The notes beneath the pieces were generated by a model. It was not told the DNA's origin, ran no database searches, and saw nothing but the letters and a program-made list of their open reading frames with translations. DNA of 34,993 bases from a virus. Numbering within the stretch: the stretch's first letter is position 1; every line of letters begins with the position of its first letter. This document shows positions 17,753-24,565 of the stretch, piece by piece. Made by a program: the position numbers and the translations under genes. The DNA lies in the IMG/VR virus record IMGVR_UViG_3300030380_001335, positions 1 to 34,993 of that record; one strand, 5' to 3'.

Positions 17753-18022
17753 TTATCCCAATAAACCTCTACCTAGACCTCTGCCACGCCTAGCTCTACG
17801 TGAAGAAGCAGATATAGCAGCAGTTTTTGACTCTGATCTTCTTGTTGCACTTACTCTTTTTTTGTTTTTTTCTGCATTAGTAGGAAGTGAAGCTTCAGCT
17901 TTGTCTAACATATTTATTTGAGCTGATGACAAGTTTTTCTTTTTTCTAAAAAAATGACTCATCAGTCTAAACATTATATCTTTACCATACAATCCACCAC
18001 TACTAAAATCTGGTTTTGTCAT
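17753..18022 (-). CDS. Small basic protein with C-terminal RRARRGR motif
   Basis: 89 residues, strongly basic, no known family recognised. It ends in SRRARRGRGLGRGLLG. The same RRARRGR core occurs in the 84-residue protein at 19624-19878, and a looser Arg/Gly version in the 80-residue protein at 19888-20130, so they may be related by duplication. The leader AAAAAGGGGTAATTATG is identical to that of the portal gene. Its position just before the portal suggests a virion or DNA-associated role; that is inference. Confidence 0.6.
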   Translation of the reverse strand: MTKPDFSSGGLYGKDIMFRLMSHFFRKKKNLSSAQINMLDKAEASLPTNAEKNKKRVSATRRSESKTAAISASSRRARRGRGLGRGLLG

Positions 18023-18024
18023 AA

Positions 18025-18297
18025 TTACCCCTTTTTATTTTTTGCTGCAAAATTACGAGCAGCCTCTTTACTACCGAAACCCCACTTCTTTAATGCAAGT
18101 TTTAATCTAGTTGGTCTGCCTTTTGAATCTTTTAAAGGGCCAGCCATCCCCCCAAAACGAGCAGCAAAAGACACGCGCCTGCCGTCACTCCCAGTCCTTT
18201 GGGGGCGTTTAAGATTTGAACCTTCAGTTCTTTTAAAATGTTTTCGACCTGCTTCATTGAGTCCTCCACTTGGGTTTTGATGTTTTTTTGCTACCAT
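18025..18297 (-). CDS. Small basic phage protein of the DUF6321-like type
   Basis: 90 residues with the pattern QNPSGGLNEAGRKHFKR, RRVSFAARFGGMAGP and PTRLKLALKKWGFGSKEAAR. I recognise this as a common, functionally uncharacterised small protein of marine phages (DUF6321-type, from memory). High Lys/Arg content suggests nucleic-acid contact. Its ATG overlaps the stop of the preceding 50-residue gene by one base, the last link in a chain of TAATG couplings. Confidence 0.65.
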   Translation of the reverse strand: MVAKKHQNPSGGLNEAGRKHFKRTEGSNLKRPQRTGSDGRRVSFAARFGGMAGPLKDSKGRPTRLKLALKKWGFGSKEAARNFAAKNKKG

Positions 18298-18449
18298 TAT
18301 GTACCTACTTTTTTTATAGCTTTTTTATGTGCTTGAGTAAAAGTATCTCCATTCATCATATCTTTTTTCATCATAGCCATATGTTTTTTACTATGATGTT
18401 TTGCATGTTTTTTTAAAGTAGCTTTTACTCTTTTAGTAAATTCATTCAT
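18297..18449 (-). CDS. 50-residue Lys/His/Met-rich protein
   Basis: Small frame starting MNEFTKRVKATLKKHAKHHS and ending KAIKKVGT. It contains clustered His (HAKHH, KKH) and Met (HMAMMKKDMMNG), a composition that could bind metal or nucleic acid. No family is recognised. The one-base TAATG overlaps at both ends (stop and start shared with neighbours at 18449 and 18297) are strong evidence that it is translated. Confidence 0.6.
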   Translation of the reverse strand: MNEFTKRVKATLKKHAKHHSKKHMAMMKKDMMNGDTFTQAHKKAIKKVGT

Positions 18450-18592
18450 TAGGCTGTACTCTTTTTCTTTTTCTTAGGAAAACCAGCTAACATATTTTTA
18501 TATGCTTTGTCTGATATAGTAGAATTTTTTTTAGATCTACTAGTACCTGCTTTTTTTCTTGCATTTATGTTTGCATATAAACCTTTACCCAT
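18449..18592 (-). CDS. 47-residue basic protein (KGLYANI family)
   Basis: Begins MGKGLYANINARKKAGTSRS and ends in a poly-Lys tail (FPKKKKKSTA). Short proteins with the KGLYANI(N/H)A(R/K)KK start are frequent in phages and uncharacterised. One-base TAATG overlaps on both sides couple it to its neighbours. Its role is unknown; the charge suggests DNA or RNA contact in the head. Confidence 0.6.
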   Translation of the reverse strand: MGKGLYANINARKKAGTSRSKKNSTISDKAYKNMLAGFPKKKKKSTA

Positions 18593-18741
18593 TACGCTAC
18601 TCCTTTTTTCATATTTTTTTGAATTGCATTAGATCTTGCAGTTTCATAAGAACTCATTTTGCCGTCCTTATTTAAATCTCCCTTTTTTTTTCTCATAATT
18701 TTTTTTGCTTTATTTTTCATTCCACCATATTTGCCTAGCAT
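18592..18741 (-). CDS. 49-residue protein with a single EF-hand-like loop
   Basis: Starts MLGKYGGMKNKAKKIM, then a Lys-rich stretch, then DLNKDGKMSSYE. That segment fits the 12-position calcium loop with Asp at 1, Asn at 3, Asp at 5, Gly at 6 and Glu at 12. A lone EF-hand would need to pair with another copy to bind calcium well. It heads the TAATG-coupled chain of four small basic genes. The function is not known; a virion-associated role is possible. Confidence 0.6.
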   Translation of the reverse strand: MLGKYGGMKNKAKKIMRKKKGDLNKDGKMSSYETARSNAIQKNMKKGVA

Positions 18742-18750
18742 ATTATTCCC

Positions 18751-18996
18751 CTAAAATTTATAATTTAATGATATACCTTTATAATCTACACCTTTGTCAG
18801 TACCCCAATCGCCAGTTGCATAATGACCTGCGGCACCAATAGTAAGATCTAGTTTTTTATTTATAATAGGCTGAGTATAACTAATATACCCCCCAACAGA
18901 TTTAGTTCCTCTTGCGTTTTTAGAGCCACTAAAATCAATATTCATTCTACTAAGCATTTTTATTATTTGATCTTGTGTTAGTTTGTTATCTGCCAT
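18751..18996 (-). CDS. Small outer-membrane-barrel-like protein
   Basis: 81 residues. An N-terminal helix (KLTQDQIIKMLSRMN) is followed by alternating polar/aromatic beta strands (SVGGYISYTQPI, KLDLTIGAAGHYATGD, YKGISLNYKF) that end in a terminal Phe. This is the pattern of the last strands of Gram-negative outer-membrane barrels. No signal peptide is present and it is too short for a full barrel, so it may be oligomeric, a fragment, or a non-membrane beta protein. It overlaps the lysozyme gene by 11 bp, which hints at a lysis or envelope role. Confidence 0.5.
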   Translation of the reverse strand: MADNKLTQDQIIKMLSRMNIDFSGSKNARGTKSVGGYISYTQPIINKKLDLTIGAAGHYATGDWGTDKGVDYKGISLNYKF

Positions 18997-19603
18997 ACTT
19001 ATAAAACTCTACAAATTTATCAAACATTCCTTTGTTGTTTTCTTTGTTAATGCTAATTTTACTTTGCATTGATTGAGCTTCTACTCCATTTCTAAAATTT
19101 ATAATGGCTTTTTCAAAATCATTAACGCGAGTTTTAGTTTGCTTATACCAATCAGAATGCATGCCGGGTTTATTTGTAGGGTCAGCAAATTTTATTTCTT
19201 GAATAGCTTTATTATACTTTCCATTCTTTAAATGCTTCCATGCAGTAGGAAACTTGCTAGTCCAATTTTGACCTAATTGAAAGTTAACACTAACTAAAGC
19301 ATTTTCAAATTCCTGTGTTGCTGGATTACTTAGTTGAGATGCTTGTTTCTTAGCAGCTTTTTTTGCTGTAGCTAAATCTTTTTCTAACCAAGCATTAACA
19401 ACACTTTCTGGAATAGGTGTTCCAATTGGGTACTTTCTAACTTCTTCATCACTCAACAAATGACCAACGCCACCTGTAGGCTTATCAAGACTATCAAGAT
19501 AGCTTGCATACACAACACCTTCTCTATCTTTTATATGCTTAACTAAATCCATACTATACCCTTGGAGCGTTATACAAATTAATAGGAGGAAGATTATCTT
19601 CAT
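18986..19603 (-). CDS. T4-type lysozyme (endolysin) with N-terminal export or anchor segment
   Basis: 205 residues from the ATG at 19603; an in-frame TTG nine bases upstream is possible. Residues 1-18 are hydrophobic (MKIIFLLLICITLQGYS), a signal peptide or signal-arrest-release anchor. The catalytic triad is visible as Glu28 (KDREG), Asp37 (SYLDS) and Thr43 (KPTGG), with the 9- and 15-residue spacings of T4 lysozyme Glu11/Asp20/Thr26. The FENALVSVNFQLGQNW region fits the C-terminal lobe. It should cut peptidoglycan after host-mediated export. It lies among head genes, far from the LydA-like holin at 31821-32168. Confidence 0.85.
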   Translation of the reverse strand: MKIIFLLLICITLQGYSMDLVKHIKDREGVVYASYLDSLDKPTGGVGHLLSDEEVRKYPIGTPIPESVVNAWLEKDLATAKKAAKKQASQLSNPATQEFENALVSVNFQLGQNWTSKFPTAWKHLKNGKYNKAIQEIKFADPTNKPGMHSDWYKQTKTRVNDFEKAIINFRNGVEAQSMQSKISINKENNKGMFDKFVEFYKYGR

Positions 19604-19623
19604 GCCATTCAATCATTCTTGCA

Positions 19624-19878
19624 TTAACCTAATCTTGTCTTATCTATACCTAAGCCAGTTTCGCCTAATGCTGGTAATCCAGTTCCTGCAACGTCAGCTA
19701 CTACATCAGAAGCTGCCATTAACCCTCCAGCTCTACCACGTCTAGCTCTACGTCTTGCTGCTGCCGCCTCAGCTGCTGCATCACGACCTGCTATTTTTTT
19801 TGGTTCCGGTGCTGGTTTTGGTGCTGGTGCTGCTTTTGGTTTAGATGGTGATATTATTTTTTTTACTACGCCGCCCAT
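19624..19878 (-). CDS. Small Ala/Pro/Arg-rich protein with RRARRGR motif
   Basis: 84 residues: a Pro/Ala/Lys linker (KPKAAPAPKPAPEPKKI), an Ala/Arg helix (AAEAAAARRRARRGRAGGL), and a Gly-rich end with LGETGLGIDKTRLG. The RRARRGR core is shared with the protein at 17753-18022. It has a strong AGGAG ribosome site. No known family is recognised. Position between gp13-like and lysozyme genes suggests a minor virion component; uncertain. Confidence 0.55.
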   Translation of the reverse strand: MGGVVKKIISPSKPKAAPAPKPAPEPKKIAGRDAAAEAAAARRRARRGRAGGLMAASDVVADVAGTGLPALGETGLGIDKTRLG

Positions 19879-19887
19879 ATTGCTCTC

Positions 19888-20130
19888 CTATGAATATGTA
19901 CCTAAAGTTTCGTCTTCTTCAATACCAGTTTCTGGTGACAGTCTAGTATCAGCTAACAACATACGCTTACCGCCTCTAGCAGATGCACGTCTTTTTGATG
20001 CCATTTTTTCAGATAGATCACGTTTTTCTTTTTCACTTTCTAAACGCATTCTTTCTGTTTCTTTTCTTTGCTGTTCTATTTGTGCCATTGCAGCAGAGTT
20101 GTCTGGTTTACTACCTAATAATGAACCCAC
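19888..20130 (-). CDS. Small coiled-coil protein
   Basis: 80 residues, apparently starting at GTG, whose G is the last base of the upstream TAG; AGGAGAAAATA gives the ribosome site. It contains a charged coiled helix (MAQIEQQRKETERMRLESEK) and then an Arg/Gly-rich stretch (KRRASARGGKRMLLADTRLS). The LLADTRLSPETG end recalls the LGETGLGIDKTRLG end of the next gene. Function unknown. The tight coupling to the gp13-like gene suggests a shared virion-assembly role. Confidence 0.55.
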   Translation of the reverse strand: MGSLLGSKPDNSAAMAQIEQQRKETERMRLESEKEKRDLSEKMASKRRASARGGKRMLLADTRLSPETGIEEDETLGTYS

Positions 20131-20621
20131 TATTTTCTCCTCATAATAAAAGTATCTTCCTTGTCTGCGCTATATTCCTTCATCAAACCTTCCGACACAA
20201 ATCCTAAGTAATGCGCCCAAGCTAAAGCGCGCTGATCTTCTGATATTACTGTAATTTGTATGCGATGTAAAGAAAACAATATCTCTGCGATATCAAAGAA
20301 TGCAAATGCTCCCTTAGTCATAGCTATTGGATATCGTCTAGCTTTCTCATCGAATAAAGCCCACGCCTCACCAACCCCATGCCAAAGAAGGCCACAACCA
20401 AAGATAGCGATAGGATTGTTATTAAGCAGTGCAGTAATAGTTGGGCCAATCTGAGACTGGTAATTAGTATGCTGCTTTCTATCTTGTTCCGATAATCGTG
20501 AAACCCCATAAGCCTGTAATCCTTTAAATTTTTCTATATGGTCTGGATGATAGTTTCTATATACAACTCCTTTTACTTTAGGCATGTATTTATCTAAATG
20601 TTCTTGCTCAATCAAAAACAT
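20130..20621 (-). CDS. gp13-like (GNAT-fold-like) internal virion protein
   Basis: 163 residues from the ATG at 20621, preferred over an in-frame GTG at 20630 because its ribosome site has better spacing. The central segment (IAIFGCGLLWHGVGEAWALF) and the C-terminal part (DQRALAWAHYLGFVSEGLMKEY) look like a GNAT acetyltransferase fold. This is typical of the DUF2833/T7 gp13 family found next to terminase genes in T7-like phages, where it has a structural rather than proven catalytic role. It overlaps the end of the terminase gene by 14 bp. Confidence 0.7.
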   Translation of the reverse strand: MFLIEQEHLDKYMPKVKGVVYRNYHPDHIEKFKGLQAYGVSRLSEQDRKQHTNYQSQIGPTITALLNNNPIAIFGCGLLWHGVGEAWALFDEKARRYPIAMTKGAFAFFDIAEILFSLHRIQITVISEDQRALAWAHYLGFVSEGLMKEYSADKEDTFIMRRK

Positions 20622-22164
20622 CAAAATCACTCTTTGCTAAGGTAGGTGCTATTAATGTACTTGCTTGCAATGGACTTTTAGTCATACGCCTATGTTCACC
20701 ACCACCTAACATCAGATACCCAAAAGCATCCCCAATGTGAGAGTGTTCGTTTTTATTAGGGCTATCTTTAAATCGTTCATGTCCTGCCCCAACAGCAATA
20801 CGCTTAAAATGATACCCGCCTGCTAAAGACTTTCTTAATAACTTACACTTTGTGTGTATCATTAGCCCGGGCTTTCCTTCTATTAATCTTTGCATAGGTG
20901 CCGCTGCACCCTCTCGTCTTACCCTAAAATTGTTTGATGCAGTAGGCTGTGCTTTTAATCCTAGTGTACGTAAATAATCAAATGCCGTTACTTCGTAGAT
21001 TGCATCTCGTTGCATACCAGCAGGGTCACCCCATATTAATATTTGTGCTTTAGGATATTTAGCATTTATTTCGCCTAGCAACTGCTGACCAAATCTTTCT
21101 AGCCCCATGTCTTCAGTTACTATTTCATCTAGCACAACCCATCTTCCATTACTTAACTTTTGTCCTATAGCTGCGGCTGGCGTTAAACCAAAGTCAAGGC
21201 CTATATGTATAGGTTGCGATGGATCATACTCTATATCTAATCCACTCATTAAATGGTCATCATACTCAGGCCATACAGGTCTGCCTTCTTGCACATAGGT
21301 GTATCGACCTTCCGCGTAGCAACGCACCCAATCTAGATTCTTACCACCTAACATTTGTGAATAATATCCAGTTGGTAAATTTCTTACATTCTCTGCTCTA
21401 TCATTTAGTTTCCACCATCGGCCACTAGCAAATATATGGTCGTTTGCTTCTGGGTTTTCTGGTAAGTCATCTATAGGCACTTCAACTACACCGCCGGGCT
21501 GACTAAAAAAATCCCATCCATATTTTCCGGTAATAGGTTCTTTCTCTGCTAAACGATGCCACCAATGATCGTCATCCATGGGGTTGGTATCCATCCATAC
21601 TCCATGCCATGTAGGACCGCCATCACGCTTAGTAGGATAACGACCCACACGATGAGTAAGCCCGTCAATAACTGCCTTAGGAAGTTCTCTAGCTTCATTT
21701 ACCCATGCTCCTGTTAGTTCTAATGACAAAAGTTTTCGCACATCTTTAGGTTGATCCAATGCTAAAAAAATTACTTCACAATCTATGCCTGCGGCATCAC
21801 CTCTGGAAGGTAGGCGTATGTGATGTGTAATTGGAGGAGTATATAACATTGGACCAAAAGTATTTTCAGGAAATAATTCCTGCCAAGTTTTTATTGTGGT
21901 AGTCTTTAATTCTGGATACGAGTTTCGTACAATAACAAATCGAGTATAGCGAATGCCATCTTGAGGGGAGGGCTTTTGCTTAACGGCACGCATCATAATC
22001 TCAGCTGCACAAGCGTAGGATTTACCTGACCCTACTGGTCCCATAAGACCGCGAACAAACTTATTACTTTTTAAAAAATTATATACAACAGGACTAGTAC
22101 TAAAATCTAAATCAATGCCCGGGCCTGACAGTTCTTTTTTGCTGCGGACTTTTTTATTGCTCAT
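20608..22164 (-). CDS. Terminase large subunit
   Basis: 518 residues. The N-terminal ATPase has the Walker A motif GPVGSGKS at residues 42-49 and a Walker B-like TGAWVNEARE. The C-terminal nuclease has three acidic metal sites: HIGLDFG, ILIWGDPAG and HSHIGDAFGYLML. It is the packaging motor and genome-cutting enzyme, acting with the small subunit at 22498-22914 and docking on the portal. It overlaps the preceding 53-residue gene by 11 bp. Confidence 0.92.
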   Translation of the reverse strand: MSNKKVRSKKELSGPGIDLDFSTSPVVYNFLKSNKFVRGLMGPVGSGKSYACAAEIMMRAVKQKPSPQDGIRYTRFVIVRNSYPELKTTTIKTWQELFPENTFGPMLYTPPITHHIRLPSRGDAAGIDCEVIFLALDQPKDVRKLLSLELTGAWVNEARELPKAVIDGLTHRVGRYPTKRDGGPTWHGVWMDTNPMDDDHWWHRLAEKEPITGKYGWDFFSQPGGVVEVPIDDLPENPEANDHIFASGRWWKLNDRAENVRNLPTGYYSQMLGGKNLDWVRCYAEGRYTYVQEGRPVWPEYDDHLMSGLDIEYDPSQPIHIGLDFGLTPAAAIGQKLSNGRWVVLDEIVTEDMGLERFGQQLLGEINAKYPKAQILIWGDPAGMQRDAIYEVTAFDYLRTLGLKAQPTASNNFRVRREGAAAPMQRLIEGKPGLMIHTKCKLLRKSLAGGYHFKRIAVGAGHERFKDSPNKNEHSHIGDAFGYLMLGGGEHRRMTKSPLQASTLIAPTLAKSDFDVFD

Positions 22165-22315
22165 CGTCTATATCTTTGAACTTCATTGTCATCATGCGTT
22201 TGAGTTCTAAGTTTTCTTGATATAATGTATCTATAATTTCCATAACCCTAGAGTTATTAAGATGCGCCATTTTAAACTCTTCACGTAATTGATCAATCGC
22301 TTGTTTTATGTCCAT
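22154..22315 (-). CDS. 53-residue helical protein between the terminase genes
   Basis: Starts MDIKQAIDQLREEFKMAHLN and ends KFKDIDDEQ. It appears as a single amphipathic coiled helix, with AAGGGGAG as ribosome site. It overlaps both neighbours (22 bp upstream, 11 bp downstream), which supports translation. No family is recognised. A terminase accessory role is only suggested by place. Confidence 0.55.
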   Translation of the reverse strand: MDIKQAIDQLREEFKMAHLNNSRVMEIIDTLYQENLELKRMMTMKFKDIDDEQ

Positions 22316-22508
22316 CGCTATCAACTCCCCTTAAATTATTAGGATCTAATGCTTTCTTTGCCATAGCAATACCAACCTTATAAGTGTAGTTAGGATCTGC
22401 TAAAATATCTTTAGCCCATTTTTTTGGGTCTTTAGATTTAGTTAGTTTGTCTATAATTTGTTGTAATCTTTTTTTAATTTTAGGGTTTATTTTATTGTTA
22501 TGTCTCAT
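22293..22508 (-). CDS. Small Lys-rich protein downstream of terminase small subunit
   Basis: 71 residues from the ATG at 22508 (an in-frame TTG at 22514 is less likely). It is strongly basic and helical: KINPKIKKRLQQIIDKLTKS, KKWAKDILADPNYTYKVG. It overlaps the terminase small-subunit gene by 11 bp and the next gene by 23 bp. No family is recognised. The charge suggests nucleic-acid contact. Confidence 0.55.
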   Translation of the reverse strand: MRHNNKINPKIKKRLQQIIDKLTKSKDPKKWAKDILADPNYTYKVGIAMAKKALDPNNLRGVDSDGHKTSD

Positions 22509-22914
22509 TATCAATTATCTCCGGAGCTTTTACATTAATACCAATAACACTTGGTTTATCCGATTCTTCTGGGTTATCTAACATACCACTGGCTTTTGCT
22601 AATATTCTTAATATAGCTGGTTTATCCCAAAACTCTATGGCTATATCTCCATCTTGATTTATTTTAATAGATTTTATAGCTTGCATTGCTGATGCAGGTA
22701 TATCCTTACTTGCTTTTACTTTAACTCTTCCAGTTTCGTCCCATTCCATTACGTCACTAATTTTAGTATTAGCTATAGATAAAAGACTGTATGCAACTTG
22801 CTCTCTGTTTGCAGCAATAGTCGTACTGCGCTCTAAATTTCTTTGTAGCGTTTTAACACCCCCATACCCAGCAAGACTAGGTATAGGTTTGTTTTTGTTT
22901 TTAGATTCAGCCAT
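22498..22914 (-). CDS. Terminase small subunit
   Basis: 138 residues. The N-terminus is helical and basic, followed by the pattern WDETGRVKVKASKDIPASAM, AIKSIKINQDGDIAIEFWDK and PAILRILAKASGML. This resembles the central and C-terminal region of the Terminase_2-type small subunits (strand pair, then a helix for oligomerisation). It should recognise phage DNA for packaging. A one-base TAATG overlap couples it to the SSB-like gene. Confidence 0.75.
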   Translation of the reverse strand: MAESKNKNKPIPSLAGYGGVKTLQRNLERSTTIAANREQVAYSLLSIANTKISDVMEWDETGRVKVKASKDIPASAMQAIKSIKINQDGDIAIEFWDKPAILRILAKASGMLDNPEESDKPSVIGINVKAPEIIDNET

Positions 22915-23222
22915 TAGAAATCAAAATCGTCCTCAAGTTCGTTAATGGATTCAGCCACAGGTTGACTCGCCGGCTGCGTATCTTGTACTGGTGCGGATGG
23001 TTTGTCACCGGTATTCTCTCCAACAGGTTTACCCATCTTAATTTTAAGCCATCGGTTTCCAGTAGCTTGCGAAGTGTTTTCATAGATATTAAAGTATCTG
23101 ATAACCCCGTCTGCACATAACAGTTGTCCTTGAAAGTCGGCCATCCAATCCTCTGTCTTATCCTGTATAAATGCCTTTCCTTCAGCGCCTTCTTTTAGTT
23201 CTAGTTTATTTGGTTGAGCCAT
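22914..23222 (-). CDS. SSB-like protein with acidic C-terminal tail (putative)
   Basis: 102 residues. The first 65 are strand-rich with aromatic and basic residues (MADFQGQLLCADGVIRYFNIY, then RWLKIKMGKPV), compatible with a small OB-fold. A disordered Pro/Gln/Ser linker follows, and the protein ends ELEDDFDF. Acidic tails closing in Phe are the protein-docking tip of bacterial SSB and of T7 gp2.5. It lies directly after RusA and before terminase, which suits a recombination or replication role. Family membership is inferred, not certain. Confidence 0.5.
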   Translation of the reverse strand: MAQPNKLELKEGAEGKAFIQDKTEDWMADFQGQLLCADGVIRYFNIYENTSQATGNRWLKIKMGKPVGENTGDKPSAPVQDTQPASQPVAESINELEDDFDF

Positions 23223-23589
23223 GCTCTTCTCCTATAAAATCATATAAATGTATTACAGCCGCGCCTTTTGGTACCGCTTCGCCTCTAGCAATTTCAATAT
23301 AATCTATTTGACTATCATCATTATACATGCCAGCCTTCATTAGTGCATCAAGGATAGCTTTTAAAGTATTATCAAGGTCAAACTTTCTTTTCGACCTAGG
23401 ATGTATCATCACGCTAATAGCAACTCGATTTTCGCCAAATGACTTGGCCCCGCTTTGTTTAACAATAAGATCAACTTCCTTAGTAAATGCAACCCCTTCC
23501 TTGCTAATAAACCTACGATGGCCATTTGCGCGCCAATAACTATTAACACTTGGTGGGTAAGGTAGCTGTAACCTTACTGTTGGTCTCAT
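23206..23589 (-). CDS. rusA: RusA-family Holliday junction resolvase
   Basis: 127 residues. Motifs: the N-terminal PPSVNSYWRAN strand, RRFISKEG, and the catalytic block RKFDLDNTLKAILDALMKAG followed by YNDDSQI. The Asp pair in DLDN and the later Asp correspond to the metal-binding Asp70/Asp72/Asp91 of E. coli RusA. It cuts four-way and branched DNA, either to resolve recombination intermediates made by the early exonuclease and annealing protein or to debranch DNA before packaging. It is coupled to the RHH gene by an ATGA overlap. Confidence 0.88.
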   Translation of the reverse strand: MRPTVRLQLPYPPSVNSYWRANGHRRFISKEGVAFTKEVDLIVKQSGAKSFGENRVAISVMIHPRSKRKFDLDNTLKAILDALMKAGMYNDDSQIDYIEIARGEAVPKGAAVIHLYDFIGEEHGSTK

Positions 23590-23747
23590 AACCTATTTAA
23601 CCGACTACGAATGTCTTTAGTTAAATGTGCTTTGAGTGCTTCATTAATGAGAGACGATTTTGTTTTTTCTTGTTCCTTTGCTGCTTGGTCTAATAACTCT
23701 TTACTTTGCGGTGTTAACCTTACTAAAAATGGTGTTAAATCACTCAT
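23586..23747 (-). CDS. Small ribbon-helix-helix-like DNA-binding protein
   Basis: 53 residues: MSDLTPFLVRLTPQSKELLD, QAAKEQEKTKSSLINEALKA, then HLTKDIRSRLNRL. A short beta strand (PFLVRLT), helix, Thr/Lys-Ser turn and second helix are the CopG/Arc RHH arrangement. As a dimer it would insert the ribbon into the major groove. It has a strong AAGGAG ribosome site and ATGA overlaps at both ends. It is a candidate repressor of its own operon or of the early unit. Confidence 0.65.
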   Translation of the reverse strand: MSDLTPFLVRLTPQSKELLDQAAKEQEKTKSSLINEALKAHLTKDIRSRLNRL

Positions 23748-24001
23748 GACACTTCTCCTTCTAATGGAGGTAGTTCTTCCTCAATTACTACATCAGTCCA
23801 TTCAAGTACAGGATCTGTGTTGCCATCTAGGTCTACTACATCTACTAATGGTGGTAATACTGTTTCTTCTACTACCCGTATTTCTGGCAACGGTTCAAAC
23901 ACACCAACATCAATACCTCTTTCCTTACTGTTATAAACTATAAGTGCAAGTACAACTATAAGTCCTACTGATATTATTGCTAATTGCGTGTCTTTTGACA
24001 T
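23744..24001 (-). CDS. Single-pass membrane protein with acidic C-terminal domain
   Basis: 85 residues. Residues 6-23 form one membrane segment (QLAIISVGLIVVLALIVY), then a short basic stop (NSKERG) and an acidic Pro-rich outer or cytoplasmic part with repeated VVE/VVD/LPPL motifs. No family is recognised. The topology would suit a host-envelope or superinfection function or a spanin-like role, but there is no lipobox. It is coupled to the RHH gene by an ATGA overlap. Confidence 0.6.
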   Translation of the reverse strand: MSKDTQLAIISVGLIVVLALIVYNSKERGIDVGVFEPLPEIRVVEETVLPPLVDVVDLDGNTDPVLEWTDVVIEEELPPLEGEVS

Positions 24002-24002
24002 A

Positions 24003-24254
24003 CTAATCTCCTTTGTATTTAATATATGGTTTTTTCTTTTTCTTGCTTGGTTTTGCTTTTTGCTGATCTTTTTTCATTGCTCTCTCCTGTAAAATATGTT
24101 CCGCTAAAATATGTACATAGACTCCTTTGTTAGGACCACTAAAAAACCCCTTAGTCATTTTCCAGTAGCCATCTTTTCTAGTCCATTTATACTCTAGCGG
24201 CTTACCTTTGTTAAACTCTTTGCATATAAACTTATAAAACTCTTTTAATGTCAT
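24003..24254 (-). CDS. Small basic protein of unknown function
   Basis: 83 residues from the ATG at 24254, which shares its A with the upstream TGA (TGATG coupling); an in-frame TTG nine bases earlier is less likely. The first half is aromatic and mixed (LKEFYKFICKEFNKGKPLEY, WTRKDGYWKMTKGFF); the tail is Lys/Gln-rich (KPSKKKKKPYIKYKGD). No family is recognised. As the second gene after the strong promoter it is probably made early. Confidence 0.55.
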   Translation of the reverse strand: MTLKEFYKFICKEFNKGKPLEYKWTRKDGYWKMTKGFFSGPNKGVYVHILAEHILQERAMKKDQQKAKPSKKKKKPYIKYKGD

Positions 24255-24478
24255 CAATACCAACGAGATGTTTCTGTCATCTTAATATACTTGTGCTTAA
24301 ATCCTTTAGGAAGCTTTACATACTCAGGTAACATACACCTTGTTTCCAAATAATCTAAGTCACTATATTTTAAATCAATCCATATCTGAGCGTGATGACA
24401 TGATTCAAACGTACCTACGTAATGATCCTCTCTGCAACAAGGTTCATTTACTGCTACTAATAAAATATATTCAAGCAT
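24254..24478 (-). CDS. First gene of the long minus-strand operon, unknown function
   Basis: 74 residues: MLEYILLVAVNEPCCREDHY, then VGTFESCHHAQIWIDLKYSD and MLPEYVKLPKGFKHKY. Four Cys and several His make a metal site possible. No family is recognised. It has the best expression signals in the window: TTGACA-16-TATACT, and AAGGAGG eight bases before the ATG, which argues for early, abundant synthesis of a host-directed or regulatory protein. Confidence 0.6.
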   Translation of the reverse strand: MLEYILLVAVNEPCCREDHYVGTFESCHHAQIWIDLKYSDLDYLETRCMLPEYVKLPKGFKHKYIKMTETSRWY

Positions 24479-24499
24479 AACTTATACCTCCTTGTATTG

Positions 24500-24527
24500 A
24501 GTATATCTTATAGATACCCTGTGTCAA
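24500..24527 (-). promoter_or_regulatory. Strong sigma70-type promoter of the minus-strand operon
   Basis: Reading the minus strand: TTGACA (24527-24522), a 16-bp spacer, TATACT (24505-24500), then AAGGAGG (24493-24487) and the ATG at 24478. It is back-to-back with the plus-strand promoter at 24531-24559, the two -35 boxes being three bases apart. With no phage RNA polymerase gene, this host-type promoter probably drives much of the 29-kb unit. Confidence 0.8.
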
Positions 24528-24530
24528 TAG

Positions 24531-24559
24531 TTGCATTACAATAAGTTTAGTAGTATAGT
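24531..24559 (+). promoter_or_regulatory. Divergent sigma70-type promoter of the putative structured RNA
   Basis: TTGCAT (24531-24536), a 17-bp spacer, TATAGT (24554-24559), predicting a start near A24566. There is no open frame downstream, but a structured segment and a terminator follow. The -10 box matches consensus at five of six positions; the -35 is weaker. Confidence 0.65.
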
Positions 24560-24565
24560 TCTATT

